The notes: a model not told the origin generated them from the sequence alone. A stretch of 64,000 nucleotides of DNA from Hyaloperonospora brassicae (GCA_947650285.1 CANTFL010000106.1:186001-250000), one strand, 5' to 3'. Shown: positions 47,306 through 58,180, numbered from the stretch's first letter. Numbers and translations are program-made.

Positions 47306-47569
47306 TTACACTACACTTTTCTTCACAGTGATCGATGCGCCTGTCGCTAGGCGTACCTTCATTCTCGTTGGAGAGATCTCTTGGTCCACGAAGTTGAAAC
47401 TTCCTGCCTCCAGCGACTGGCGGCGAACAAAATTGTTCGACGCCCCACAGCGAACTAGGGCGCGAAGTGACAAGTCCTTTGTCACTTCCAATAGTAAGGT
47501 GATGAGAGACACCTCATCACCAAGTGCAGAGACACACAGGGACTGCGTGTCGGGAGCAACCTTCGTCAA
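47306..47569 (-). pseudogene. Gypsy retropepsin-like protease
   Basis: The motif LVRCGASNNFVRRQSL sits where retropepsins have a D-[ST/C]-G-A box, then a flap-like stretch and a closing hydrophobic region. The residue before CGA is Arg rather than Asp, so the catalytic Asp is missing or displaced. Position between gag and reverse transcriptase fits. Confidence 0.65.
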
Positions 47570-47700
47570 GAGATTTTAAAATTCTCTTGAGGTTGCTGGA
47601 TCAGTAGGGCGCTCCGATCCTACTGACCTCGACCATTTTTTGATGGTTGGTCTCGCTGTTGCGGCTACAACAGCATCGGACCCTCGCCCTCCAGTTCTTC

Positions 47701-48599
47701 TTACTGGTGGACTATTACTGCGCCCAGCACCGCGAGGTCTGAGCGGGGGATACTGCATTTGTATGCGTAGTGTCCCAGTCTATGACAGCGATGGCATCTC
47801 ACCGATCGCTTGTTATTCGCGGGGCGAGGTTTCTCGCCCTTGACATTACAGAGGTCCATTGGCTCTGGACCTCCGACCGCTGATCGTTTCTGCGGACGAA
47901 AGGGGGTCAGCGTAGTGTGAGCCTGTCTCACACTAAAGTCTTCCTGCTCCGCAGCGAAGATTGCTTCGTAGAGCGTCTTTAGCTCTCCGCGAAACGGGTG
48001 GTCCTGACGGGACCATCGGACAGCCCTTGTATGAATATTGTGATCAACACAAATTCACTCACAGGGTTCACTAACATGCAGCTTGCAAGGTAGCGTACAT
48101 GCTGAGCGTAAGTGTGAACCTTACGCTTGCCCTGTTTGATTTCGAGGAGTTCAGACAGTGTCCTGAACTCTGACCTGGGAGGCTCAAACGTCTCGCCGAG
48201 CAGGGTATTGAAGACCGTCAACGACCCAAACACGTTTGGGTCGTGCAACTTGAGATTCAGGGCCCAATTCCTGGCATCCCCTGCCAAGTACGACTGAGCG
48301 AATGGAAGTTGCATTCGCTCATCGTCGATGCAGCGGGACTCGATGGCATCGTCGACTTCGACAAACCATCTTAACAGGGAGTCTTCCTCGGCTTCGTGAT
48401 ACTTGGAGATCTCTAGCTTTACAGACCCCGGTCGACACTCCCGTGTCGACTGCGCGGACTGAGAATGTCTCAGTTCTTTGTTCCGCTGGTGATCTTGTTG
48501 TTGCAACAAGTTCACCTGCGCTCGCGACTCATCAAGTTCTCGTTGCAAGAACTTGCTAATGACGGTATGCTGCTGGTCTCTATCCCGTGTGGATAGCAT
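47701..48599 (-). pseudogene. Gypsy Gag with zinc knuckle (frameshifted)
   Basis: 48599-47979 is a Gag core: an N-terminal coiled coil rich in Gln and Arg, then LLRWFVEVDDAI, YLAGDARNWAL and VHTYAQHVRYL, a retrotransposon Gag domain. A single frame change near 47980 leads to EQEDFSVRQAH, GGPEPMDLC and one CCHC knuckle, CHRCHRLGHYAYKC, in the frame 47931-47701. It would build virus-like particles and bind element RNA if intact. Confidence 0.85.
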
Positions 48600-48772
48600 G
48601 GCCCAATTAGCTTCTTCTCCAACGGTCGAAACTCATTCGTTCAATCGCACTCCATTCGATGTCGCTCAAATGGGAGTAGCTTTCACGGGTTCCGTGAAAT
48701 CTGTCGCCTTCGACTTCGTCCAACATGTTCATGATGGGCGATGCGAGTGTGGTCCTTGGACGGACTACAAAG

Positions 48773-48780
48773 TGCTACCA
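48773..48780 (-). other. Primer-binding site (TGGTAGCA)
   Basis: On the minus strand TGGTAGCA follows the LTR terminus after two bases. It would pair with the 3' end of an initiator tRNA-Met ending TGCTACCA, the usual primer of many gypsy elements. Confidence 0.65.
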
Positions 48781-48782
48781 GG

Positions 48783-49396
48783 TGTAACGGGGCACCGACG
48801 ACTACGTACTGGTCAACCAGTACGGAGTTTACTATCACTGACTGTAGTGATAGTCAGTGCCCAGCTAGTCGTAGAACTACACAGAGGAAGGTAGAACGAC
48901 CAAGGTGAAAGACTCTAGCCGTAGGAAAAGTAAAACTGTTATTAATATAATTTAGTCCTATAACTCTTGTATCTCTGTTTGTCCGAACTTAATTATACTA
49001 ATGTAGCTATTTGTATGATGACGTCTACTCACCACCCATTGCGCGCGTCTAGCAGCGATTGGTGGGTTGATATCATCACGATATCAACCAATGAGTAGAC
49101 CCTTCGGTCATCTTCAACAATATCATCATGCTCTGTGATATTGTTGAAAGAATATTCAACGCAGTATTCTTTATTGTCATTTATCCTTAGCGACAATATC
49201 ATGTAATGGGCTACCCCGTTACAGTGAACATCAACCATCAGGTGGAGCAACCCATCAAAGGTATATTACCATCGGGGGTAATATTCCTTCAACCTTACTC
49301 CTTACGGGTAATGTCAATCGAACATTATCCATATAGATAATGTTCAAAATTGATACGAAAATATCAATTATTATGTAACGGGCCTACCCCGTTACA
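48783..49396 (-). repeat. Composite 5' LTR: full type A LTR plus 173 bp of type B
   Basis: 48783-49223 is a complete 441-bp type A LTR (TGTAACGGGG ... CCCCGTTACA). It is joined directly to 49224-49396, which matches the terminal part of the 3' LTR (type B), ending ACCCCGTTACA. The other 270 bp or so of type B are missing. The target-site duplication sits outside the composite. Confidence 0.85.
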
Positions 49397-49401
49397 TCTC
49401 C
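49397..49401. repeat. Target-site duplication TCTCC (right)
   Basis: Matches 40847-40851. Confidence 0.85.
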
Positions 49402-50641
49402 CTAGACAGATATCGAGCCACGTGTACGCGCACATCCCTCTTTATCGTTACAGACAAAGGATTTTACCATTTGTGGCAAATACGTCGTAAATTAACATAT
49501 GCTGTCGCCAACATATCAACGGACTTGTTGCTAATGCAAGGTGATATCGGACCCACACAAGCCGTTGCATTGAATCGCAAAGGCAGGCAAAGCTTACTGG
49601 AAATCGCAAGAGCAGAGAAAAGAGAAGAAGAGAGGAAACACTGCATGTTGGTGCTGGTCTTGACGCAGGTCTACACTTCTCAGCATTCGGATCTGCCAAC
49701 TTACCATGTGCCAAGGGCATGGTGGGACTGTTGAACCAGGAGAACTCCGGCGGGAAGATAGCACGAGAGCGAACAGTCGTCACAAACCGACAAAGAATTA
49801 CCCACTCTCAAGCAATGTGTTTAGAGGAAGATCACGCAAGAGATATCGGGTGCATTCAAGCAGGTACAGATCAAAGTAAGTTTGTTGAATAATTATAATC
49901 GTGACAAATATTAGCTCAAAAGAGCTATCATATTTTGCGAAACCGATGGCCTCGAACGACTGGTATACCCGCCTGCGCAAAAGCAAACACTTGTAGCTTG
50001 GCCATCACCTGGTCCAGATCAAAGTGCTGATCTTCCTGCAGCTTCTCCCCTTCGTCGCCCAGCTCAGTACCTTTGGCACGATCAGCTCATCCGTTGCAGC
50101 TGACCTTAACCCGTGGCTGGCTCCGCACTGGAAACTCTGATCTGAGTCTATCCATAGCCATGACTCTGTCGAACGGACTGTGCCTGCACACCGACCGCCC
50201 AATGTTGTCAAAGTGATAACACTGTGAGTAGTCGACGCCAACTTGACGTTTTGGTTACCGCAAGACGTCACTTGGTCGGAAGAGCACTGACCAGTGCCTT
50301 TGCTTCTCGCTCGCAAACTCAACGTCGAATGAAAACAGGCGGTGCGGTTCGCATAAAGGGCTGTGAAACGGGGCAGCACGTGCTCCAGGAGGCCGCCGGT
50401 CCCAAATTATAGTCCGCCTGCCCACAGAAAGATTTATCGCTCGTTCAAATCCATTCGAGCGTCCGCGTAGCTTCAACCTCCGCCGCCCCTTTACGCCAGC
50501 GGGTCCCGCGCGGCGTTTGGGTGTGCTCTAAATCCATTTCTATGCACATCACATCACACAAACGCCGCGCGCGCCCTCCACACCCCCACATCGGGTACCA
50601 TTTCCGCCTCTCCTGCGCCGTCCAGTCATCCTCGAGCCGCC
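49402..50641. other. Intergenic with a small unidentified coding-like fragment
   Basis: On the minus strand about 50090-49930 reads GTELGDEGEKLQEDQHFDL and then DQVMAKLQVFAF to a stop, with balanced codon use. It looks like the 3' end of a lost gene, perhaps with an old splice acceptor. It is not identified. The last 100 bp include CCATTTCC at 50599-50606, a weak initiator-like site 35-43 nt before the TLC gene 2 start. Confidence 0.4.
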
Positions 50642-51868
50642 ATGGCCGCCACGGAGATGCACGTGCAGCTCAGCACGAAAGAGCTCGTGCTCCTCACGCT
50701 CACCGTCATGCTCGTGCCCATCGTGCTCGCCGAACTCGTTGGCGTGGCGCAGATGCGCGCGGCCATTCCCGAGTTCCAGACGGACCCGAACATGCCGCGC
50801 ATCAGCGAGTGGGTCATTGGCATCGGCTTTGCTTTCCTCATGATGGCACTGCGCTTCGCGTTTCTGGCGCTCGCAAAGCCGATTGGACGTCGCGTGCTCG
50901 CGCCTGCGAAGCGCGTGCGCGCTGACCGCGTCGAGCGCTTCGCGACAGTGTCGTTCAAGTTTACGTACGAGACTTGTGCATCCAACACGACGCAAAAAGC
51001 GCTCTCTCTTCTCCGACACTAACAGTATGATATGTGCTGCGTTCTTCGGTATTGTGCTCAGCTACTTTGCGGTCATCACAGCTGCAGGGTACTACGTGAT
51101 GCGGGACGAAAAGTGGTTCCCACCCGTGCTTGGCGGAAAAGGCTCGCTGCGTGAAGCGTTTCTGACGCTGCACGACGCACCAAGTGACATACTCAAGTAT
51201 TACTACTTTGTGCAGCTCGGCTACCACTTCCACAGCTTGTTGTACATGGTGTTCTTTTCACCGATCCGAAACGACTTTATCGAGATGCTGCTGCACCATT
51301 TGGTGACCCTCATCCTGATTGGCGGGTCGTATCTTGCCAATTATTGCGCTATCGGCGCGCTCGTAGCTTTCACGCACGACATCGGCGATGTAACAGGCTG
51401 TAGGACTGCTTTCCCGGCTTTCCAATGCTACTCTGAGGTTCCTGGCTGACTTCTAGTGTGCTCTTTTGTGGTTCGCCGTGTGCAAATGTAGATGCGATCA
51501 AGGCCGTCGTCGACACGGGCAACACACCTCTGGTCGTCGTCATGTATGTCTTGCTACTAATTTCCTGGGGATACACGCGCTTGTACGTGTACCCGTTCCA
51601 CCTGCTTTACCACACTACCATTGTCATCCAAGAAGTCAACCCATATGTGGTCGGCATTTTCTTGTACCCTGGCAATGCACTGCTCTGCATGTTGGTGCTA
51701 CTGCACGTATACTGGTATGTTCTTTTTCTTGTCATGGGCTACGTCCTACTCCGCAAGGGCTTGGTGGAAGATATTCAGGACAAATGTGCGGATGTCAACG
51801 AGGTCGAGAAACCCGCGGCGCTCGAGAGAGTTGACACTTGTTCCAGTAGCAAAGCGAAGAACGATTGA
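50642..51868 (+). CDS. TLC-domain (ceramide synthase-like) membrane protein, copy 2, three exons
   Basis: Exons are 50642-50964, 51062-51399 and 51492-51868, with GT-AG introns of 97 and 92 nt, giving about 345 residues. The first intron has a CTAAC branch-like site near 51018. The LAG1 core is intact: LLHHLVTLIL with the HH pair and, after it, THDIGDVTG. WFPPVLGGKG, YYFVQLGYHFHSLLYMVFF and multiple hydrophobic helices follow the family order. The C-terminus KAKND fits a KxKxx ER-retrieval signal, in keeping with an ER ceramide synthase. High GC at third positions contrasts with copy 1. It is a paralogue of 2780-3981 with the same exon structure, separated by about 47 kb of repeats and two other genes. 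Substrate chain length cannot be read from sequence. Confidence 0.9.
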
Positions 51869-53739
51869 GAATGAAGCATAACGCTGCGATTGATACCGAT
51901 TCGTCTTCTGTTGCCATCTATCCATGTCACCTCGTGACTTTTCGCTTCCGTGCAAAACGTTTTCGTGTATTCGTTCACACGTGCGTTCAATATTTGTCTG
52001 CACTCGCATTGCGGGCACGAACATACAAGTTTCGACAAGCCCGACAACACCCATAAAGCGTTTCTTTGCGCCTCATACAGGTTCTTCACAGTAAACGTCC
52101 AATGGCGACACCCTCAACTTGCTCACTGCTATGCTCGATATGTATGGATCAGATGACGAATAATGGATTGCGGTGTGTATCGTCGAGCATCGTACTTCAG
52201 ATCTCTCGATAGTCGAAAAGCTGCCACGCACCTGACTTTGCCATTACTTTGGTAGCGTTGCTCCTGCTGTTTTTGTACATCATGCAAAATCTCTGTATAG
52301 TATGATCGTGTATTGGAGTCATTTTGGTAGCACGGCTTGCAAGAATGACACAATGGACGAAAGTGTTGTGGCCCAAGTGACTGCTCGCAGCGACAGCGCG
52401 TTCGTCGTGAACAAAAGAGCCGTAATGGGCGTAACTGAGGGAGATGTGCAGAAATAGGCGATCGATCAACGAAATATCTGTAGCGTGTCATGCAATAGTG
52501 TTTTAAACAGCAATGTATTTGTCAAACATGACCGGAAGCCTTGTAAAGTTGCGCCTGACTCGACCAGCGCATCTTTTAGCTCATGTTTTTGCCATATCGG
52601 CACACGCGGTATATCTCATGCCGCTGCCATGTTTCGTTGTTTGTCGACATTTTTGACGAGATTGACATCACGATTGTTCATGCTCAGTCGTAGCTGTCGC
52701 CGTGCCAACCAACCAGACCTTTTTCTTGCGTTCACTTTGATGTTGACGTTGCCGACTGGACTCTTGCATGCCACCGACCTGCGATGTCCGTAGTGCTGCG
52801 GTCACATTCAACCTCGATCTCTGTCAACAACGAAAGGAAAAAAGTGCCGTTGCTCGATTCTACTACGTACAGCGCAGCATCTAACGCTGTGGTTTTGCAT
52901 CTCAGACTTTCTTAGCATGTGTCGGCAGGTGATTACCGTTGCGTGCAGAATAATTTGTACAATCGCACCATCCGCTGCTTCGTATCATTGACGTGCGATC
53001 AAGTGACCGCAGCGGCTAGACGGTGTGCGTCATGATTGTATGGAGTCAAGTGTCTCCGTCAGAGATAACCCCACACCATTTGGTGTCGTAACGATCGTTG
53101 TACTTCACACCTTGCAAACATGTTGTTTGCCGCGACGCAATTCACAAAGAAAAAAAGAAAGTCGACAGACGCGTACATGCCTGGACGAATGGCTTTCTGC
53201 AGTACCTTCCTTGTGTTAGACTCAGTGCTTTTTTACAGTCAATTCATTCTACGCTATAAAGGTGAAAGCTGACGTTGGCGCTGGACTTAGGAGGTGTAAA
53301 CGTCTCCATTTAGAGGCCGGCCACGATACGGTAATCCATTTTGAGTATCCCATGGCAGGAAAAATGTTTGCGTATACCATAGTGCCGAAGCTTGCTGCGA
53401 AGCATGACAAGTCGTTGTATTGCTGTGTTGGCGGTATTGTGGCAACAGAGATGGAAATTGTATCAGAAGGTGGTCGCAGTAGGTGCATGATTGGCGTACA
53501 AGACTTGCTTTTCACGTGCATAGCACCATAGAATCCGTTCATTGTACTTACATAACCAAAAGAACGAGTGTCAATATCCGATGATGGGACCGTATAGAAA
53601 AAAACTTCATTTAGCCGTCCCCTCGTCTGCTTACATGCGACGTCGCGAGAGTACAGTAACATGTTTAATACAAATGAAATACAACAGTTGACCTCGTCTT
53701 TTCGTTCAGCCAATCAGTTTTTTTCAGCCACTCATCGGC
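51869..53739. other. Intergenic between TLC gene 2 and MnmG
   Basis: Frames 53249-53713 (-, 154 codons) and 53262-53531 (+, 89 codons) overlap antiparallel and lack recognised domains. One might be a small gene, but neither is supported by motifs. Nothing else was recognised. Confidence 0.45.
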
Positions 53740-56006
53740 ATGCTGACACTTCGACGGTCAAGTGCCGCACCCCACGTGCGCCGCGCAGCGCTCCGAGCGT
53801 TGAGCGTTGCGAGCAGCAGTCGCCACTTCGACGTGATTGTAGTCGGCGGCGGTCATGCAGGCTGCGAAGCTGCTGCTGCTGCCTCCAGAACGGGTAAAAA
53901 ACTGTGCTTCGTCATTTTGAGCTTGTTCTTTTCACCTTCCAGCAACGTTTAAAACCAAATTGAATATTTTGTCGTGCATTTAGGTGCTAAAACCGCGTTA
54001 GTGACTCAAAAGTTAGCAACAATTGGCGAAATGTCATGCAACGTACGCTTTGGCAATGGTCGAACGTGTCAACGATCATCATCTACCGCCACTAATCATG
54101 TGTTTGTGTCTAACCTGTTCATCGCTTGTGCTTGTGACTTCAGCCATCAATCGGTGGGGTGGGCAAAGGCACAATAGTGCGCGAGGTGGACGCTCTGGGC
54201 GGCCTCATGGGACAAGTCGCTGACTCTGCGGGCATCCAGTTCCGCATGCTGAATTCCGCCAAAGGACCGGCGGTGAGAGGTCCGCGAGCGCAAATGGACC
54301 GGGACTTGTATCAGCAAGCAATCCAAAAAGCTCTACAGGAGCTACCAAACCTGTGGTTGCTAGAAGAGGGGGTGGACGATCTTGTGCTGGAGAAACGAAG
54401 TCAAAGTGAGGACGGAATGGAAGACCAAGTGAAGGGAGTCGTGACCTCTGCCGGTCGGGAGATTTTGGCGTCCAAAGTGATTATCACAACTGGTACTTTT
54501 CTGCGTGGCATGATCTACCAGGGACCCGATATTCGGATTCCAGCGGGAAGACACATGCGCGATTCTGACGGACTCGAGCCTCCAGCCGTGGGTCTTGCAA
54601 AGACACTGGAACGTTGCAAGTTTCCGCTTGGCCGATTGAAGACCGGGACCCCACCAAGACTGGACGGACGCACCATTGACTACGCAGGTCTCGAAGTCCA
54701 GCCTAGCGACGTTTCGCCAAAGCCTTTTTCGTTCCTGAACGAGCATCAACTGGTGCATTTAGCTAACAAGCAAGTGGTTTGTCATGCTACGTATACCAAC
54801 GAGGAAAGTCATTGTATCGTGCGTGAGAATTTGCACATGCTGCCTCAGTATGACGGAGGTCGAGATGGCGAAGGCGTGGGACCGCGGTATTGTCCGTCGA
54901 TCGATGCCAAGGTTGTTCGCTTCGCCGACCGCTCGCGGCATCAGCTTTGGCTCGAACCCGAGGGATTGAACTCCCATATTGTGTACCCGAACGGTATTAG
55001 TACCGCGCTGCCGAAGGAGCTGCAACTGAAGTTGCTTCGCACGATCAAGGGACTCGAAAAAGTGGAGCTTGTGCGCGCTGGGTACTCGGTCGAGTACGAT
55101 TACGTGGACCCACGATCGTTACAACCGACGTTGGAGACGAAGATGCTGCCAGGGTTGTACTTGGCTGGTCAGATTAATGGTACCACCGGATACGAAGAGG
55201 CCGCAGCCCAAGGTATTGTGGCCGGAATGAACGCCGGACTGAGCGTCATGGGACTAGAGCCACTCGTTCTCGATCGTGCCGACGCGTTCATTGGAGTACT
55301 CATTGACGATCTCATCTCGCTAGGCACCACCGAGCCCTACCGGATGTTCACTTCTCGGTCAGAGTACCGTCTGTTGCTTCGTGCCGACAATGCCGACCTA
55401 CGCCTTACTCGCAAGGCATTCGATTGTGGCGCTGGCATCTCGAATGAGCGCATGGAGAAGTTGGTCCACAAAGAAACGTTAATGGAATACGCTCGCAGAG
55501 CACTGGACGAATTTGTGCGCGATCCTTACGAGTGGAATCGTCTTGGCGTCAAAGTGGGTCTTGACGGTGTGAAACGAAGTGCTGCCCAGGTTCTGGCGTT
55601 CGCTACCGTGGCTCCACACGATATTGAGCGGATTTGGCGTGACGTTGGCTACGAGCACGCGAATGCATTACCCGACGAGATCAAAGAGCTTATGAAGACA
55701 GAGTGCCTCTACGCGACGCAACTACGTGCCCAGCACCAAGAGATTCGCGTCTTTCGCGACAAGCAACACGTGCAGATCCCGACGTGGGTCGACTACTCTA
55801 AGCTGCCTATGATCTCAAACGAGGAACGGGAGAAGCTCCAGCATGCACAGCCCACCACGATATCTGCCGCCAGTCGTATTGCCGGTATTCGATCAGCAAC
55901 GCTATTGCTGCTTTACCAACTAGCCATGCGTCAGCTGCCGGATGGACAAACGAAGAAGCAACGTAGGCGCAAGGTTGTCGCTCAACGCGCCGCTGACGCC
56001 ATGTAA
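53740..56006 (+). CDS. MTO1: MnmG/MTO1-type tRNA uridine-5-carboxymethylaminomethyl modification enzyme, mitochondrial
   Basis: Exons are 53740-53893, 53984-54042 and 54144-56006, with introns of 90 and 101 nt, giving 691 residues. Residues 1-30 are Arg/Ala/Ser-rich without acidic residues, a mitochondrial targeting signal, followed by [14 protein letters not shown], the FAD-binding Rossmann loop. [16 protein letters not shown] (spliced across intron 2), [19 protein letters not shown] and [17 protein letters not shown] are GidA signatures; the two family cysteines in MSCN and RYCPS are present. [20 protein letters not shown] starts the C-terminal helical domain that binds MnmE. With the GTPase MnmE/MSS1 and methylene-tetrahydrofolate it installs the cmnm5/taum5-type group on wobble uridine of mitochondrial tRNAs. 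A basic tail (KKQRRRK) ends the protein. Confidence 0.95.
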
Positions 56007-57351
56007 CCGATATTTATGCCCGAGCAGAACATCTGACGTCGACGGCTGTAGCGGATGCGAGCACGTGCAACACGTACTGCTGCCAATAGTACAACACATT
56101 ATCCAAAAGCCAACAAGGACTACAAGAAGGGCGAGTGCATCTACTCAAACTGAGTTTTTTAAGCGAAGCAATCCGGACGAGCAGTTGTGCCAAACGCAGC
56201 AGGTGGTTCGGCATACGATGAGATGGAGCGTCGATTCATTTTCGAAACAAGACTGTACTTGCATTGTGCGAACTCAAGATCGCTGTCTTTTTACTGCTGC
56301 CGATACTGAGCTCCAAAAAAGCAGCCGCAACGTCCATTTTGTGTTCCACATTGAAGCGGCAGACAGATTCGAAGAACGCAGTCAACGAAGAACAATGTCT
56401 TGACGTACTTGTCCAGCATTTCAGTGCGCGAGGTGTCAAGTTGAGAACGGTACTGCAGAAACAATGTGCACGATAAATGTGGACAAGGGGCTGCACTGAG
56501 TGCAATCCTCGAGGAGAAAGCATCATTGCCAAAGCGTGTTGATCAGGTGCTGGTCCAATGCTGGACATCCATTCACTTCGTAGGAGACGCCGTGCGCTGT
56601 TGTACTCGGGTAGCACTGTTGCAGTTGGTAGCACTGTACACAAAAACGTCCGGTGGCTCTTTTTGCTCACTTTGCAAAACTGATCGAGTCGACGGCGGAA
56701 CTTTCATTCACATCGGCTTCCAGACGTCAGCATATCAGCATCGGTCATGTGCCGTCAAAAGCACTGTGCCATTTGCGCCCCGAAAGAGGAAACGCGTGCC
56801 ATGTCCACGTGCAGTCGTGACTCTGCCTCGTCGCGACTAACAACGAACGCGCTGTCAATCGCATCTCCACGACATTGGGCGATGGTCGTCGCCCGTCAAA
56901 CGTGGGCAGTCGTCGTCGATGTCGTTGGGAAATCGCCAAATCGGGACATCGCATCAACGTACGCGCAATGAGCTCCGCGACTGTCTCGTCGTTTGCACGA
57001 ACGCTTTGTGCTGTAGAAAGCACTAGAAGCGACTAGAGGACATCTGTGCGTGGCCTGCGCCACTTAACCCAATCGCAGATGCAGAGGCATAGGACAGACT
57101 GCTGCTGTGGAGCCCTTTGGCCAACAACAGGTACTTCGATGCGGTCGGGATCACTCCCGCCTCAAAGCTGCTGCGCGTCGTCAAAGCCTCTGCTGTGACA
57201 CACCCAACGACAAGTTCGCTCGCACATGACCGCCTTGTCGTGTCCCGCAGAAAGGCAGTCGCTCAACGAATCGCGAGGCGAAGCTGCGCACGGGTCACAC
57301 ACATGACACTCCACAGCGAGGGGTTCCCCCATCTATGTGGCAATGATACTA

Positions 57352-57382
<31 letters not shown>

Positions 57383-57521
57383 GTACGACGCCACCACATT
57401 TCGCCGCCGCTTCATCAATCTCCCGGTGGACGGTCGACATGCGACGACGGGTCGGTCGCGCGCCGCTTTGAAGTCAGTCGATCGATCGACCGACCGACTC
57501 CCGCACTCTCCTTTCGACACG
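56007..57521. other. Intergenic between MnmG and C2 gene 1
   Basis: Overlapping frames on both strands (55942-56403 +, 56236-56670 -, 56466-56840 +) have fairly balanced composition but no recognised domain. A small gene on either strand cannot be excluded. 57117-57521 is open upstream of the C2 start but is low complexity and probably leader sequence. Confidence 0.45.
57346..57382 (+). repeat. ACT trinucleotide microsatellite
   Basis: About 12 ACT units with one CCA interruption, about 140 bp upstream of the C2 gene start. Confidence 0.9.
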
Positions 57522-57965
57522 ATGAAGCACGACCGGTTCTCGGTCAAAGTGGTGCTCTTCAAGTGCCACGACCTCGTCGCAACGACAAACGAAGTGGGGG
57601 CCAAATGCAACGCGTACGTGGCGCTTACGCTGGACGGCGTGACGCAGAAGAGCTCGTGCGTCAAGAGCAGCCTGGACCCACATTGGTCGCCGTCCGAGAG
57701 CTTCGACTTTGAGGTGGACAAGTGGGAGGCCGAGTTTCTCATCGCCCAAGTCTTCGACTACAGCCACCACGACGAAGAGGGTCTAATCGGCTCGGCAGTG
57801 ATTCCCTTGGCCCTTTATGCCGGGAACCGAAACTGCGCGATGTGCAGCTACCCGTTGGTGCTGCCCGATGAAGTCGGCGGGATAGGGGCGCCCAAGAGCG
57901 ACATATTCATGCAGATAAGTCTGCTGGATGCAGACGGTAGTCCAGTGGAAGACTTTTATTGGTGA
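57522..57965 (+). CDS. Small C2-domain protein, copy 1
   Basis: 147 residues, almost entirely one C2 domain. VKVVLFKCHDL is the first strand. NAYVALTL replaces the usual DPYV. LDPHWSP then FDFEV matches the NPxW..F.F core. LIAQVFDYSHHDEEGLIGSA is the third loop, followed by VIPL. Loop-3 Asp residues seen in the paralogue at 63475 (FDYDRLSKDDLVG) are Ser and Gly here, so calcium binding is probably weakened. It likely binds membrane phospholipids. The frame is open 405 nt upstream, but MKHDRFSVKV was chosen as start because it aligns with the start of the paralogue and the upstream part is low complexity. Confidence 0.85.
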   Translation: MKHDRFSVKVVLFKCHDLVATTNEVGAKCNAYVALTLDGVTQKSSCVKSSLDPHWSPSESFDFEVDKWEAEFLIAQVFDYSHHDEEGLIGSAVIPLALYAGNRNCAMCSYPLVLPDEVGGIGAPKSDIFMQISLLDADGSPVEDFYW

Positions 57966-58116
57966 AGAGAACGTCGCAGCGAACATGACCGGCCGTGTTG
58001 GCGTTGCCACTTGCAGTCAGATCTTGTCATTGACGGCGCTTGCGAAACATGCGCAACCGATAGTATACTACTCCATCACAGTCTTTCTTTACAGCGAGCT
58101 TTCTCTCGGAGGGTAG

Positions 58117-58180
<64 letters not shown>

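Larger units (their letters stand above)
40852..49396 (-). mobile_element. Ty3/gypsy LTR retrotransposon with decayed gag-pol and an antisense ORF
   Basis: An 8545-bp insertion bounded by TCTCC duplications. On the minus strand the order is a composite 5' LTR (49396-48783), primer-binding site (48780-48773), gag (48599-47701), protease (47569-47306), reverse transcriptase/RNase H (about 47000-45150), integrase (45137-43530), then a 2.1-kb region with an ORF on the opposite strand, and a 3' LTR (41298-40852). Reverse transcriptase before integrase defines gypsy. Many frameshifts show it is non-autonomous today. Its 5' LTR joins two LTR types, so it arose by recombination or nested insertion. 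Confidence 0.9.

Noticed and set aside
57117..57521. 135-residue N-terminal extension of C2 protein 1
   Set aside because: Open but includes a trinucleotide microsatellite and low-complexity sequence; paralogue begins at the position matching the ATG at 57522.
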